NCBI RefSeq assembly: GCF_000688235.1
Contig: NZ_JHYO01000036.1
Span: 1-33,457, forward strand
From: Terasakiella pusilla DSM 6293
Lineage (GTDB): Bacteria > Pseudomonadota > Alphaproteobacteria > Rhodospirillales > Terasakiellaceae
Length of the DNA: 33,457 nucleotides
Direction of reading: 5' to 3'
Below, piece by piece: positions 1-8,368 of this stretch. Both the position numbers and the translations under genes were made by a program. Under the pieces are notes generated by a model, which saw only the letters and a program-made list of their open reading frames with translations, was not told where the DNA came from and did no database searches. Within the stretch, counting starts at the first letter, position 1, and each line of letters starts with the position of its first letter.

Positions 1-144
1 ATCGCCCTCATCTTAGCCCGTCTCAGGTTTTTATGGCGATATTTACCCACTGGAACGCCCACATATGCCTGAAAATGAAGCAGTGGAGCAACCTGCTTAA
101 AGAAATGTCCAACAGAACAAAAAAACACAACCTTATAGAAAATA

Positions 145-174
145 ACAAACCCCGCCAAAATTGACGGGGTTTGT
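145..174 (-). terminator. Intrinsic terminator after the LysM gene
   Basis: A perfect 10-bp inverted repeat (145-154 against 165-174, 10-nt loop) lies downstream of the LysM protein stop. Read on the minus strand it is followed by a T-rich stretch (TATTTTC), so it fits a rho-independent terminator for the minus-strand genes. Confidence 0.7.
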
Positions 175-184
175 CAGAGATCTG

Positions 185-212
185 AGGAAGGTCATAAACA
201 CCTTCCTTTTTT
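185..212 (+). terminator. Terminator-like hairpin facing right
   Basis: An 8-bp stem (AGGAAGGT at 185-192, ACCTTCCT at 200-207) with a 7-nt loop is followed by a T run on the plus strand. It would end transcription arriving from a plus-strand gene left of the window. No gene of that kind is visible in bases 1-184. Confidence 0.55.
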
Positions 213-229
213 ATTAATCTGTTGGTTTT

Positions 230-1201
230 TTATTCCTTCGGAATTTCAAATACCTGACCGGGGTAGATCAAGTCAGGGTCGCTGATCTGATCTTCGTTGG
301 CTTTGTAGATCACCGCATAATCAAAGCCGCTACCGTAGATACGGCGGGCGATGCGCCACAGGCTGTTGCCCGGTTGGACCACAAATTTGCGATCCGCGGG
401 CACGTGATCCATATTTTCTGCACGGGAAAACGGGATGGTGACGCGGTTAATGACTTTCTTGTTGTCGTCCACTTGATCCGCGCGCAACTGGTAGACGCCG
501 GGTTTGACAATTTTTTGTGGAGAGATCGACCAGCTGTTGCGTTCATCGGCGGTGGTGCCGCCTAAAAATTCGTTATCCAGATACAGAAGAACGGTCGCTT
601 CTTCCGGCGCGGTGCCGGACAGGGACAAATTCCCTTTATCGTCGTAATTCACCGCATCAATAGAAAGCGTAATGGCTTGCGCCCCCGGTGTTTGCAGGGC
701 ACGTACAGCACCTGTGCCATCTTGGGACATGGACAGGGCGAGAGCTGCGCCATTATTTTCCGGGACGACCAGAACGACAACGTCTTGCGAGGTCATGATG
801 GTCTGATCAGGGTTGGTGGCGCGTAAGCTTAATTCACGCTCCCCCGGTTCCAGTGGGCTGGTCGGCAGGAAGACCCATTCGCCGCGTTCATCAGCTTTCG
901 TGGTGCCAACAACGGTTTCACCGCCATCGATCACTTCAACACTTGCTTTTGGTGTTGCGCGACCCGCGATAACAGCATCCCCTTCAGGGTTGATGCGCAC
1001 CACATCGAAGCTGGGACGCACGTTCTGCGACTTTTCGTCGTTCTGCTTTACAGGGGCAGGGGTGGTCGGTTGTTGTGTTTGTTCAACGGATGCTGGGGGT
1101 GTGGTGGGGGTGCTGGGCGCTTCATCATCAAGGAAAAGGGCCAGCACGACAGCGGCAATGACCGCAATCAATCCAATCGCAATGAGTACAATAGAACGCA
1201 T
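230..1201 (-). CDS. LysM-domain envelope protein with Ig-like repeats
   Basis: 323 aa. One N-terminal hydrophobic segment (about residues 4-25) works as a signal anchor, followed by a Pro/Thr/Gln-rich linker (about 28-60). Two bacterial Ig-like beta modules follow (about 66-140 and 180-260), each with a GxA/TxP..V..D..G..ADERGxW-type pattern. The last 50 residues are a LysM domain (VQPGNSLWRIARRIYG through YPGQVFEIP), a peptidoglycan-binding fold. The role is therefore probably cell-wall anchoring in the periplasm; no catalytic domain is visible. It starts at the ATG at 1199-1201. It lies 72 bp after the membrane-protein gene on the same strand and may share its transcript, with a terminator following at 145-174. 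Assignment of the LysM domain is secure; the biological role is inferred. Confidence 0.85.
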   Translation of the reverse strand: MRSIVLIAIGLIAVIAAVVLALFLDDEAPSTPTTPPASVEQTQQPTTPAPVKQNDEKSQNVRPSFDVVRINPEGDAVIAGRATPKASVEVIDGGETVVGTTKADERGEWVFLPTSPLEPGERELSLRATNPDQTIMTSQDVVVLVVPENNGAALALSMSQDGTGAVRALQTPGAQAITLSIDAVNYDDKGNLSLSGTAPEEATVLLYLDNEFLGGTTADERNSWSISPQKIVKPGVYQLRADQVDDNKKVINRVTIPFSRAENMDHVPADRKFVVQPGNSLWRIARRIYGSGFDYAVIYKANEDQISDPDLIYPGQVFEIPKE

Positions 1202-1273
1202 ATTAAACCACCATTTCCCTTTTAGTTACAAACAGACTAGACGCATTCTGCTTTTAAGGCAATTGTTGAAAAA

Positions 1274-2131
1274 TCACAAATTGCGTAAAATATCATAAAA
1301 AATAAGACTTAACCCCGCCGGAAGCAGGCAAAGAAGCCCTAAAACCGGATAATAACATTTTTGCAGCCACAAAGGGGCATTCGCGAGTAATTTGACCGCT
1401 GCAGATCGGGTGAAAAGGACCAGAACGAGGCAGAATAAGGACGCGACAGGCACATGCCCATTCAACCACATGTCCCAGATCACGCTTGCGATTGTGAGGG
1501 CGAGAATAACCACTGCGTTTTCCTGAAACGGGAACCTGATGCGGCGAATGGTCCAGATTAAGGCCGTGGCAGAAATGCCGATGAGCGCTACCGTCATGTT
1601 GCGTAGGTAGAAATCATCTGACCAACTGGCAATGACCCACAATGTTGCTGCGATGACGAGGCAAGAGATCAGATTGCCTGAAAAATTGCCGTCATGTGCC
1701 ACCTCCCAACGGCTGCGAAACACGAACAGCAGGCATAACCCGAATAAGACGGACCCGGCATAGAGCGCTTTATAGGCCATCGCCGCGTCAAGGGGCATGC
1801 CAACCAAAATCCAGCACCAGATGATAACGGTGAGGAGGCATCCGACAGCCCGCAGGATTTTATGTTCAAATAAGGTGACGGACAAAAGCAGCAAGATGGT
1901 CGCGGCGCACAGGCCGTAAAACAATGCTCTCATCCCGAACTGGAAGGGACCATCCGGTCGCCCAAACGCAATGACACTGGCGATCAGACAAGCAATCGCA
2001 ACACTTGTTGACGCAATAGCTGGTGCCTTTTCACCCTGAACGGCCCATCGCAGCAACGGCAGGGTGATCAGGATCGAAAGGAGTGGGAAAAACAGACTTA
2101 AAATCTGTGGACTGTTGAGTAGTTCTGTCAT
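1274..2131 (-). CDS. Unknown multi-pass inner-membrane protein
   Basis: 285 aa from the ATG at 2129-2131. An upstream in-frame TTG at 2161 would add 10 residues but has no better ribosome site. The protein is almost entirely hydrophobic, with roughly eight or nine predicted membrane spans and short polar loops. Examples are segments around VGCLLTVIIWCWILVG and AVVILALTIASVIWDMW. I do not recognise a family signature, transport motif or catalytic residue. It is divergent from the LOG gene (47 bp between starts) and upstream of the LysM protein on the same strand, which suggests an envelope role but does not prove it. Confidence 0.7.
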   Translation of the reverse strand: MTELLNSPQILSLFFPLLSILITLPLLRWAVQGEKAPAIASTSVAIACLIASVIAFGRPDGPFQFGMRALFYGLCAATILLLLSVTLFEHKILRAVGCLLTVIIWCWILVGMPLDAAMAYKALYAGSVLFGLCLLFVFRSRWEVAHDGNFSGNLISCLVIAATLWVIASWSDDFYLRNMTVALIGISATALIWTIRRIRFPFQENAVVILALTIASVIWDMWLNGHVPVASLFCLVLVLFTRSAAVKLLANAPLWLQKCYYPVLGLLCLLPAGLSLIFYDILRNL

Positions 2132-2142
2132 AAGCCTATGAT
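2114..2142 (+). promoter_or_regulatory. Candidate sigma70 promoter for the LOG gene
   Basis: TTGAGT (2114-2119), a 17-bp spacer, and TATGAT (2137-2142), placed 36 bp before the LOG-family start codon. It lies across the first codons of the divergent membrane-protein gene. The match is 4/6 and 5/6 to the housekeeping consensus. Confidence 0.45.
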
Positions 2143-2178
2143 ACCCTGAAAGAGTTACCAATCAATGAAAGTATTGCC

Positions 2179-2766
2179 ATGAGCTTTAAACCAAAATCAC
2201 TTTGTGTCTTCTGTGGGTCACGTGTCGGGAACGACCCAGAATATGTTCTGGAAGCCAAGCGCCTTGCCAAAAAAATGGCTGAGGAAGGGATCGAGTTTGT
2301 CTATGGGGGTGGGTCCATCGGTATTATGGGCACGCTGGCAGAAGAAGTTCTGGCAAATGGTGGACGTGTGACCGGCATTATCCCGGATTTTCTGCAAAAG
2401 CTGGAAGTCGGGCATCATGGCCTGACAGAACTGATTGTGACCGACAGTATGCATGAACGTAAACGCACTATGTTTGAACGTTCCGACGGATTTATCGTCA
2501 TGCCGGGTGGGTTAGGCACGTTGGATGAAACGTTCGAAATCCTGACTTGGAAGCAGTTGCGTCTGCACGACAAGCCGGTCATCGTTCTGGATTGCAAGGA
2601 TTATTGGAAACCGTTTGAACAGCTGGTTGATGCCACAATCGAGGGTGGTTTTGCCCATGAAGGGGTGAAGGGCTTATATAACGTTGCAAAGAACACGGAC
2701 GAGGTTTTTGAGAGTTTCAAAACCATACCTAGCGTTCAAAAAGAAGTGCTTACCAGCCATTTATAA
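2179..2766 (+). CDS. LOG-family nucleotide 5'-monophosphate hydrolase (TIGR00730)
   Basis: 195 aa, the usual length for the family. It has a Rossmann-type fold with GGGSIGIMG (43-51), an M..RK motif (MHERK, 91-95) and the signature PGGLGTLDE (109-117). The last two form the nucleotide-binding and catalytic site of LONELY GUY/YgdH-like phosphoribohydrolases. Family members cleave the ribose-base bond of (cytokinin) nucleoside 5'-monophosphates. In bacteria outside plant associations the real substrate is often AMP or another nucleotide, so cytokinin production should not be assumed. A sigma70-like promoter lies just upstream. The next gene, the MarR regulator, follows 69 bp later on the same strand. 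Confidence 0.92.
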   Translation: MSFKPKSLCVFCGSRVGNDPEYVLEAKRLAKKMAEEGIEFVYGGGSIGIMGTLAEEVLANGGRVTGIIPDFLQKLEVGHHGLTELIVTDSMHERKRTMFERSDGFIVMPGGLGTLDETFEILTWKQLRLHDKPVIVLDCKDYWKPFEQLVDATIEGGFAHEGVKGLYNVAKNTDEVFESFKTIPSVQKEVLTSHL

Positions 2767-2835
2767 GCGTATGCTGATTGATTTCATGTTTTTTTCGTGT
2801 AATAAAAAGGCGGCTCGAATTGCGGGAAACGAAAC

Positions 2836-3294
2836 GTGAAACAAGAATACCTAGACTTAACTCGAATGATTGAACGGCTTCATCGCCGCTTTCTGGATGT
2901 GTTGCGCGCGGAACTTAACCGCTTGGACATCAAAGAACTGAATGCCGTTCAAGCCCTGCTTTTGGCGAATATCGGGGACGAAGAAATTTCGATCCGTGAT
3001 CTGATTGAACGCGGGTACTATCAGGGCTCTAACGTGTCTTATAATATCAAGAAACTGACTGAAAGCGGTTTCCTTGAACAGAAACGGTCTCCGCATGATC
3101 GTCGCTCGGTAAATGTGAAGCTGACGCCGCGCGCGTTGGAATTTACCCAGTCCCTTAAGGTGATGGAAGACCATCACGCGAAGACCATGGAAGCCTTTGG
3201 TCTGACGCCGACTGAAGTCGACGTCACTTTAAAAGCGATGAAACGTCTGGAGAGAACCTGGACCGATTACATCCATTATGGACCAAACGATTAA
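2836..3294 (+). CDS. MarR-family winged-helix regulator, LdtR-like
   Basis: 152 aa from a GTG start (2836), preceded by a purine-rich GGGAAACGAAAC. An N-terminal helix precedes the winged helix-turn-helix (about residues 30-100). The recognition helix lies around YQGSNVSYNIKKLTESG and the wing at KRSPHDRRSVNVKLT, the typical MarR DxR region. The C-terminal helices would form the dimer interface. The overall pattern, including DLIERGYYQGSNVSYN, is like the alphaproteobacterial LdtR group, which controls L,D-transpeptidase and cell-wall stress genes. That link is from family knowledge and the regulon here is unknown. It ends 4 nt inside the convergent gmhB-like gene. Confidence 0.85.
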   Translation: MKQEYLDLTRMIERLHRRFLDVLRAELNRLDIKELNAVQALLLANIGDEEISIRDLIERGYYQGSNVSYNIKKLTESGFLEQKRSPHDRRSVNVKLTPRALEFTQSLKVMEDHHAKTMEAFGLTPTEVDVTLKAMKRLERTWTDYIHYGPND

Positions 3295-3941
3295 AATAGG
3301 TCCAATGCATCTTTGATGCTGTTTTCCATGCGCACGTTAAAGGTGGAACTGGCAAGGCTTCGCGCATTTTCAGTTTCCCCTTCATCGCGACCATGACCGG
3401 TTAGAACGTGGACGCCGCCACACAGGCCTGCATTTTTCCCCGCTTTTAAATCTCCGGCCTTGTCACCGATAATCCATGACGCGCCCTTGTCGATAGGGAA
3501 GACGTCCAAGGCGCGCAACAGCATGCCGGGGTTGGGTTTGCGTGCTTCATGGTCGGGGTGTACAAACGGCGGATGACCGGATTTATGGAAGGGGCAGGCA
3601 TAGACCCCATCGACAAAGGCACCTGTTTCGGATTTTAAAAGGTCCAGCATACGGGCTTGTACCGCGTCAAATTCATCCCAGCCGAACATTTGGCGGGCAA
3701 GGCCGGACTGGTTGGTAACAACAATTACAGGGATGTCCTGTGCATTTGCCTTGGCAATCAGGGCCGCAGCACCATCAATCAGCTTGACGTCCTCAACTTT
3801 GTGCAAATAGTGGACTTCTTCCACGATTACGCCATCGCGATCGAGAAACAGGGCTGGACGGGGGCTGCTAAAGCGATGGGCTGTATCAAAAATCTGTGAC
3901 CAGATCTGGTCGGCACCGACGTTGACATGTGCTTGGGACAT
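3291..3941 (-). CDS. gmhB: HAD-IIIA phosphatase, GmhB-like (heptose bisphosphate phosphatase)
   Basis: 216 aa. HAD motif I is DRDGV (34-38, nucleophile D34 and acid/base D36), motif II is VTNQSG (75-80) and motif IV is IIGDKAGDLKAG (157-168). The sequence between ACPFH and RKPNPGM matches the GmhB branch, which removes the 7-phosphate from D-glycero-manno-heptose 1,7-bisphosphate in LPS heptose synthesis; histidinol-phosphatase-type relatives share the fold. The usual zinc ligands C-x-H...C-x-C are only partly kept: C116 and H119 are present, but the distal C-x-C is replaced by H131-E-A133. It has about 25 extra N-terminal residues, and the start is the ATG at 3939-3941. No heptose neighbours are present, so the substrate is less certain than the fold. 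Confidence 0.8.
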   Translation of the reverse strand: MSQAHVNVGADQIWSQIFDTAHRFSSPRPALFLDRDGVIVEEVHYLHKVEDVKLIDGAAALIAKANAQDIPVIVVTNQSGLARQMFGWDEFDAVQARMLDLLKSETGAFVDGVYACPFHKSGHPPFVHPDHEARKPNPGMLLRALDVFPIDKGASWIIGDKAGDLKAGKNAGLCGGVHVLTGHGRDEGETENARSLASSTFNVRMENSIKDALDLF

Positions 3942-4042
3942 CTGATGTTCTTTTATTGTGAATGCGTGGTTTTTGTCTAACAGGTTGCGGCAAGTTTCGC
4001 CAGCTTATAGTATAGGGCAGATTGAAAAGAGAAGGGGCTTTT

Positions 4043-5263
4043 ATGACGGTATCACGGCGTAAGCTTTTGAAATTTGCCACCGGTGCTGCTGCGTTGACGG
4101 GGGTTCCCGGTGTGTTGAAAGCAGATCAAGGGCCGATCGTGATCGGGGAGATCAATAGCTATATTGACGAGCTGGATTATTATACCTCCTCTTATCGCAG
4201 AGGTGTCTTGCTGGCGGTCGAAGAGGTAAATCAGCAAGGCGGTGTGCGCAATCGGGAATTTAAAGTCAGTATTCAGAATGATTACGGGAAAGCTGATGAA
4301 GCCGTCAAGCTCGCCTATCAACTGGTAAATGAAGAGAAGGTCGCCATGTTGTGCGGATCTTTTCTGTCCGATATTTCTTTAGCGATCTCCACGGCCGCAA
4401 AGGGCTTGGAAATTCCGTTTCTGGCGGGGGGCGCGTTGACCGATCGCCTGACTTTGGATGACGGGAATGAATATACCTTCCGCATGCGCCCCAGTACCTA
4501 TATGCAAAGTCATATGTTGGCGAAGGAGGCGGCGCGCTTGCCGGTGAATAAATGGCTGTGTATCGCACCGGATTATGAGTTTGGATATTCGGCGGTGGAG
4601 AATTTTAAAACCCTTTTGTCTAAAAGCAGACCGGATATAGAATGGCAGGGCGATGTCTATGTGCCGTTATTTAACGCTGATGTAACGGCTTTGTCGCAGA
4701 GGTTACAGTCCGGCAATTATGATGCCGTTTTTAACGCGACTTTTTCCGCGGATCTGGCCAAGGTGATCGAGGCGGCGCAAGGTGTGGAGCGATTTAAAGA
4801 AGTGTCGGTCGTCAGCATGTTAAGTGGCGAACCGGAATATCTGCGCGAACTCAAATCACGCATATGTCAGGGCTGGATCGTCACGGGGTACCCCTGGGAG
4901 GATATTGCATTGCCGTCTCATCAACGGTTTGTTGCAACTTACCAGTCGCGTTTTGATGAAAGCCCGACGATGGCGTCACTCAACGGGTATCTTACCATCA
5001 AGGCAGCAGCCCGCGCGTTGCAGGTGGCCGATGATTTATCAAGCGCAGCCATCTTAAAGTCACTCAATCATCTGTATCTGGATAGTCCGTTTGGGGTGGT
5101 GCGGATGCGGGAGCTGGATCATCAATCGTCCTTTGGGACTTTTGTCGGTCGATTGGAGTATAAGGACGGTAAAAACCGGATGAAACATTGGTATTACGCG
5201 GATGGTTCGGAACATTGGCCGGCACGAAAAGTCGTCGAAAGACGCCGCCCGCCATCGGCATGA
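4043..5263 (+). CDS. Tat-exported ABC transporter substrate-binding protein (Peripla_BP_6/AmiC type)
   Basis: 406 aa from the ATG at 4043, chosen over an upstream TTG (4022) because GAAGGGG sits 6-8 nt before it. The N-terminus carries a twin-arginine signal (SRRKLLKF then a hydrophobic AAALTGVPGV stretch). The mature part is a type-I periplasmic binding fold of the branched-chain amino acid/urea/amide family: an IGEINS..D start, a GGVRNREF.V..ND..KADEAVKLAYQLV region and an AxxLCGSFLSD loop. No permease or ATPase gene is adjacent, so it is an orphan binding protein. It may serve a transporter elsewhere or act as a sensor partner. The SRAP gene follows after 3 nt and may be co-transcribed, which is an odd pairing. 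Confidence 0.88.
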   Translation: MTVSRRKLLKFATGAAALTGVPGVLKADQGPIVIGEINSYIDELDYYTSSYRRGVLLAVEEVNQQGGVRNREFKVSIQNDYGKADEAVKLAYQLVNEEKVAMLCGSFLSDISLAISTAAKGLEIPFLAGGALTDRLTLDDGNEYTFRMRPSTYMQSHMLAKEAARLPVNKWLCIAPDYEFGYSAVENFKTLLSKSRPDIEWQGDVYVPLFNADVTALSQRLQSGNYDAVFNATFSADLAKVIEAAQGVERFKEVSVVSMLSGEPEYLRELKSRICQGWIVTGYPWEDIALPSHQRFVATYQSRFDESPTMASLNGYLTIKAAARALQVADDLSSAAILKSLNHLYLDSPFGVVRMRELDHQSSFGTFVGRLEYKDGKNRMKHWYYADGSEHWPARKVVERRRPPSA

Positions 5264-5266
5264 GCT

Positions 5267-5851
5267 ATGTGTTCAAACTTTGAAACAGTAGTTGCGCTGC
5301 GGATGGTTCAGGAACATTTTGGCCTGAGCACCGTGCCGGATCGATATTTGAAAAAAGAGAACATTCGCCCGACGGATGAAGTATGGGCAATTGGTCGACA
5401 TAAAGAGGTCGGAACCCTGCAATGGGGCTTTTCAGTTGACTGGTCAAAGCAGCCTCTGATCAATGCCCGTCTGGAAACTCTTTTACAAAAACAGACCTTT
5501 GCGGATTGCGTCGAAAAAAGATGCGTCGTCCCTGCGACGTGTTGGTTTGAATGGCGCAACGCCGAGGGGAAAAAGTTCAAGAACAGAATTGCCCTTGCCG
5601 ACACCGACCTGATGGGCTTTGGTGCCATCTGGCGGGAGGGGAAGTTGTGCCTGTTGACCAAGCAAGCAGAAGATCAGGTGTGTAAGGTCCATCATCGTAT
5701 GCCGGTGATTATCCCGCCAGCGATGGTCGAGGCATGGTGTGATCCGTCACTTGGCACCCGCCGTTTTGTCGAGCCTTTGTTGAACGAAAAAGGGCGTCCC
5801 TTTTCCATTGAAGAGGAACGCCCCAAAAACGAACAGTTTAGCCTGTTTTAA
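5267..5851 (+). CDS. SRAP-family abasic-site DNA-protein crosslink protein (YedK/HMCES)
   Basis: 194 aa. Cys2 directly follows the initiator Met, so it becomes the N-terminal nucleophile after Met removal. In this family it forms a thiazolidine crosslink with abasic sites in single-stranded DNA. Other family residues are present: N66 in INAR, E95 in the FEW motif and H142 in HHRMPVI, with the conserved CVVPA strand before the FEW motif. Length is slightly short of E. coli YedK (222 aa). It probably acts in the cytoplasm at stalled forks. It starts 3 nt after the ABC binding-protein stop and ends 2 nt before the convergent Usp gene. Confidence 0.9.
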   Translation: MCSNFETVVALRMVQEHFGLSTVPDRYLKKENIRPTDEVWAIGRHKEVGTLQWGFSVDWSKQPLINARLETLLQKQTFADCVEKRCVVPATCWFEWRNAEGKKFKNRIALADTDLMGFGAIWREGKLCLLTKQAEDQVCKVHHRMPVIIPPAMVEAWCDPSLGTRRFVEPLLNEKGRPFSIEEERPKNEQFSLF

Positions 5852-5853
5852 GC

Positions 5854-6720
5854 TTAGTGGCCCATCAGGACCGGCAGGCTTGCCATTTCAATGACATCGC
5901 GGGTCACGCCACCCAAAATCAGTTGGCGCATCCGGCTGTGGGAATAACCGCCCATAATCATCATGTCGGCCCCTTGTTTTTGCGACTCTTCCAACAAGGC
6001 TTCGCCAGCGGATTTACCGGCGGGGGTGAAGAATGTGGATGTGGCTTGTAAGCCATGCCAAGCAAGGTAGGTCACCAGATCATTGCCGACAGGTTCTTTG
6101 GTTTCTGATGTGTCAGCGGTGATGATATGGATGCTTTCAGCGCGTTTCAGGAAAGGAAGGGCAGCGGCAACCGCGCGGGTGCCTTCGACAGAACCATTCC
6201 AGCAAATCGCGATGGACTTCGGGAAGGCGGTGATTGATTTTTCCGGCAACAGCAACATGGGGCGGCCAGTTTCAAACAGGGCAGCGTTTAGTGCCAAGGT
6301 GCTGTAAATTTCGTTTTCCTTGACCGGTTTCGGGACGAGGATCAGGTCGTTCAGGCGTCCATATTGCGCGATCACTTCATCTTCGCGGCCTTCATCTTCC
6401 ACCCATTGGACCGTGACTTTGTCGGCATCAATGGGTTGGGAGCTTTCAACCATCTTGCGATCAGAAATGCTCTCTTTATAGAACGTGCGGGCTTTTGCGC
6501 GTTGTTCCTGTCCCTCTTTTTCTGCCATATCGATCATATCTTCGATCATGGCACCGGACATGCCTTCCCCCAACAGAGGAATAGCAGCTTTTGGGTCGGC
6601 CAGAACATGTAGCACGTTGATATGTGCTTGAAATTCGTCAGCCAACACAAAGGCGGCGTCCAGAACAGCACCAGAAGATTTTGCACCATCTACCGGGGCG
6701 AGGATTGTTTTCATGCTCAT
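5854..6720 (-). CDS. Tandem universal stress protein (two Usp domains)
   Basis: 288 aa from the ATG at 6720, which has GGAG spaced 6-7 nt upstream; a longer in-frame start at 6732 overlaps that ribosome site. Domain 1 begins MKTILAPVDGAKSS and domain 2 near KSIAICWNGSVEGTRAV. Only the second domain ends in the Usp ATP-binding signature (MIMGGYSHSRMRQLILGGVT, G-x2-G-x9-G type). This half-active tandem layout is common in proteobacterial UspE-like proteins. The protein is cytoplasmic, with a general stress or energy-starvation role known for the family. It lies 51 bp downstream of the kinase-fusion gene on the same strand and may be transcribed with it. It is distinct from the second tandem Usp at 11311. 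Confidence 0.88.
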   Translation of the reverse strand: MSMKTILAPVDGAKSSGAVLDAAFVLADEFQAHINVLHVLADPKAAIPLLGEGMSGAMIEDMIDMAEKEGQEQRAKARTFYKESISDRKMVESSQPIDADKVTVQWVEDEGREDEVIAQYGRLNDLILVPKPVKENEIYSTLALNAALFETGRPMLLLPEKSITAFPKSIAICWNGSVEGTRAVAAALPFLKRAESIHIITADTSETKEPVGNDLVTYLAWHGLQATSTFFTPAGKSAGEALLEESQKQGADMMIMGGYSHSRMRQLILGGVTRDVIEMASLPVLMGH

Positions 6721-6771
6721 GACAGTCTCCATTTGTTTCCATTTAAAAAAGGATACGCTTATTTACGTCAT

Positions 6772-8325
6772 TCATAAAGGAAAATCGACAGCATTTTTTA
6801 CGAAAGATGTTGCTTTTTTATGAATGAAATCAACATCTTGAGTTGCATCTATCCGGTGCCAATCCAGACCGCCGATATCGAAGCCCTGTTGCAGGTCAAC
6901 GACCTCTGGCGTGGCGTCTGAGGGATCGTTTTGGCGGTTTGAGACGCGGTCTTTCAAGGTATCAGTGGGGGCATCTAGCCAAATGCCGATGAAAGGCACA
7001 TTTTGGGAGGTGGCAATCTCTTGCAGCATGGCGCGTTCTTCAGGTTTGGCAAACACACCGTCTGCGATGGCGCATTGTCCACTATGAAGCGCAAACATGA
7101 GTTCCACAAAAAGTGTGCTGTAGGTTTGTTGCGATGTTTCCGGTGTGTAGGCGTTTTGGGGCAGGCGCTCGTTGGGGGAGACACCCATCAGGCGTTTGCG
7201 GATCATGTCTGTGCGCGCGATAAAGGCACCGGGCTTTCGCCCCAGTGTCGGCGCAAGCCTTTGGGCAAGGCTGGATTTACCGCTACCGGAAAAGCCGCCG
7301 ATAGCGATGAGCGCTGTCGGACGTGGGGCGAGAATGTCGATGGTTTCTTCAAGGTAGGTGCGGGCATCATTTTCCCATTTGATCCTGTCCTGATCGGTTT
7401 TTTGATTTTGGGAGGCAACACCATTCACATGGGTACGAATGAGAGAACGTGAGGCCATGTAAAGGGCAAGTAAATGAAGGGCGGCAATGTCACCCGTGCG
7501 CCCGAGATATCTGTTTAAGGCACTGTTGGCGAGGGTAAATTCCCCGCGATGGCAGAGGTCCATGAGCAGAAAGGCAAAATCGTAAAAGATATCGATGACG
7601 GCGAAGTCGGGTTCAAATTCAATGGCATCAAAAAGAAGCGACTGTCCTTGAAAGCGGCAGATGTTGCGCAAGTGCAAATCTCCGTGACAATGGCGCACGT
7701 AACCTTGGGCGGCGCGTTCATCCATCAGGGGGGTATAGGTCGTGATCTCTTGGGTAATGCGCTGTTTGAGCTGGTCAATTTTATTGGGTTCGAATAAATG
7801 ATCCGGGCAATTGGCAAGGGCTTTATAATGTCCCTCAAAGGCACGGACCATGCCGCCGCTCCCGCCGTATCCTTCTGTTTGGACGGGGGTGTTTTGATAA
7901 AAGGTGCAGACCTGATCGCACAATTCATTGATTTCATCTTTGCCCAAGTGCCCGATATTGCTGAGGTGGTCGTAAAGATCGCGTTGGTCAAATCGATGCA
8001 TTTTGACCAGCCACTCCACGACCTCACCTTCCGTGCCGTCTAGGACCAATTGGTCGTTGTGCCGTCGTACAGGTACGACCCCGATATAGAGATTGGCGCT
8101 GGCGATATGGTTGGCCTCCATCTCTTTTTCACAAAAATGATGGCGGTCTTCCAGCCTGCTGAAATCAACAAAGGGCAGGGCGATGGCACGTTTTAATTTA
8201 TAGGCGTAGGGGCCTGCAAGAAAGACGATGGAGATATGGGTGTCAAAACGCCCAATAGTTTCGTTTTCAGGCAAGCCATAAGCTTGCGGTTGGTCTAGGA
8301 AAGTGATGATGTCGCTTTGTCGCAT
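6772..8325 (-). CDS. Fused APH-like kinase and P-loop NTPase (COG2187 + COG0645)
   Basis: 517 aa in two domains. The N-terminal half is an aminoglycoside-phosphotransferase-like fold with a catalytic loop HCHGDLHLRN (212-221) and a metal-binding DIFYDFAFL (about 245-253). The C-terminal part (about 336-517) is an AAA/P-loop kinase with Walker A IGGFSGSGKSS (342-352). This fusion occurs as a conserved family of unknown substrate in proteobacteria and is usually annotated 'bifunctional aminoglycoside phosphotransferase/ATP-binding protein'. Real antibiotic resistance is not implied. The ATG at 8323-8325 has AAGGA nine bases upstream. It is divergent from the SDR gene (43 bp) and followed by the Usp gene. 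Confidence 0.87.
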   Translation of the reverse strand: MRQSDIITFLDQPQAYGLPENETIGRFDTHISIVFLAGPYAYKLKRAIALPFVDFSRLEDRHHFCEKEMEANHIASANLYIGVVPVRRHNDQLVLDGTEGEVVEWLVKMHRFDQRDLYDHLSNIGHLGKDEINELCDQVCTFYQNTPVQTEGYGGSGGMVRAFEGHYKALANCPDHLFEPNKIDQLKQRITQEITTYTPLMDERAAQGYVRHCHGDLHLRNICRFQGQSLLFDAIEFEPDFAVIDIFYDFAFLLMDLCHRGEFTLANSALNRYLGRTGDIAALHLLALYMASRSLIRTHVNGVASQNQKTDQDRIKWENDARTYLEETIDILAPRPTALIAIGGFSGSGKSSLAQRLAPTLGRKPGAFIARTDMIRKRLMGVSPNERLPQNAYTPETSQQTYSTLFVELMFALHSGQCAIADGVFAKPEERAMLQEIATSQNVPFIGIWLDAPTDTLKDRVSNRQNDPSDATPEVVDLQQGFDIGGLDWHRIDATQDVDFIHKKATSFVKNAVDFPL

Positions 8326-8368
8326 TTTGGATTGTCCTTGTGCTCAACTGGCGCTACTCTCCCATCCT

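Noticed and set aside
813-1298. 161-aa plus-strand frame over the LysM gene
   Set aside because: It is antisense to a gene with clear domains, has a low-complexity Ser/Thr/Arg composition and no ribosome site.
6772-8325. Aminoglycoside resistance gene
   Set aside because: Only the kinase fold is shared with resistance enzymes. The fusion with a P-loop domain marks a conserved housekeeping-type family of unknown substrate.
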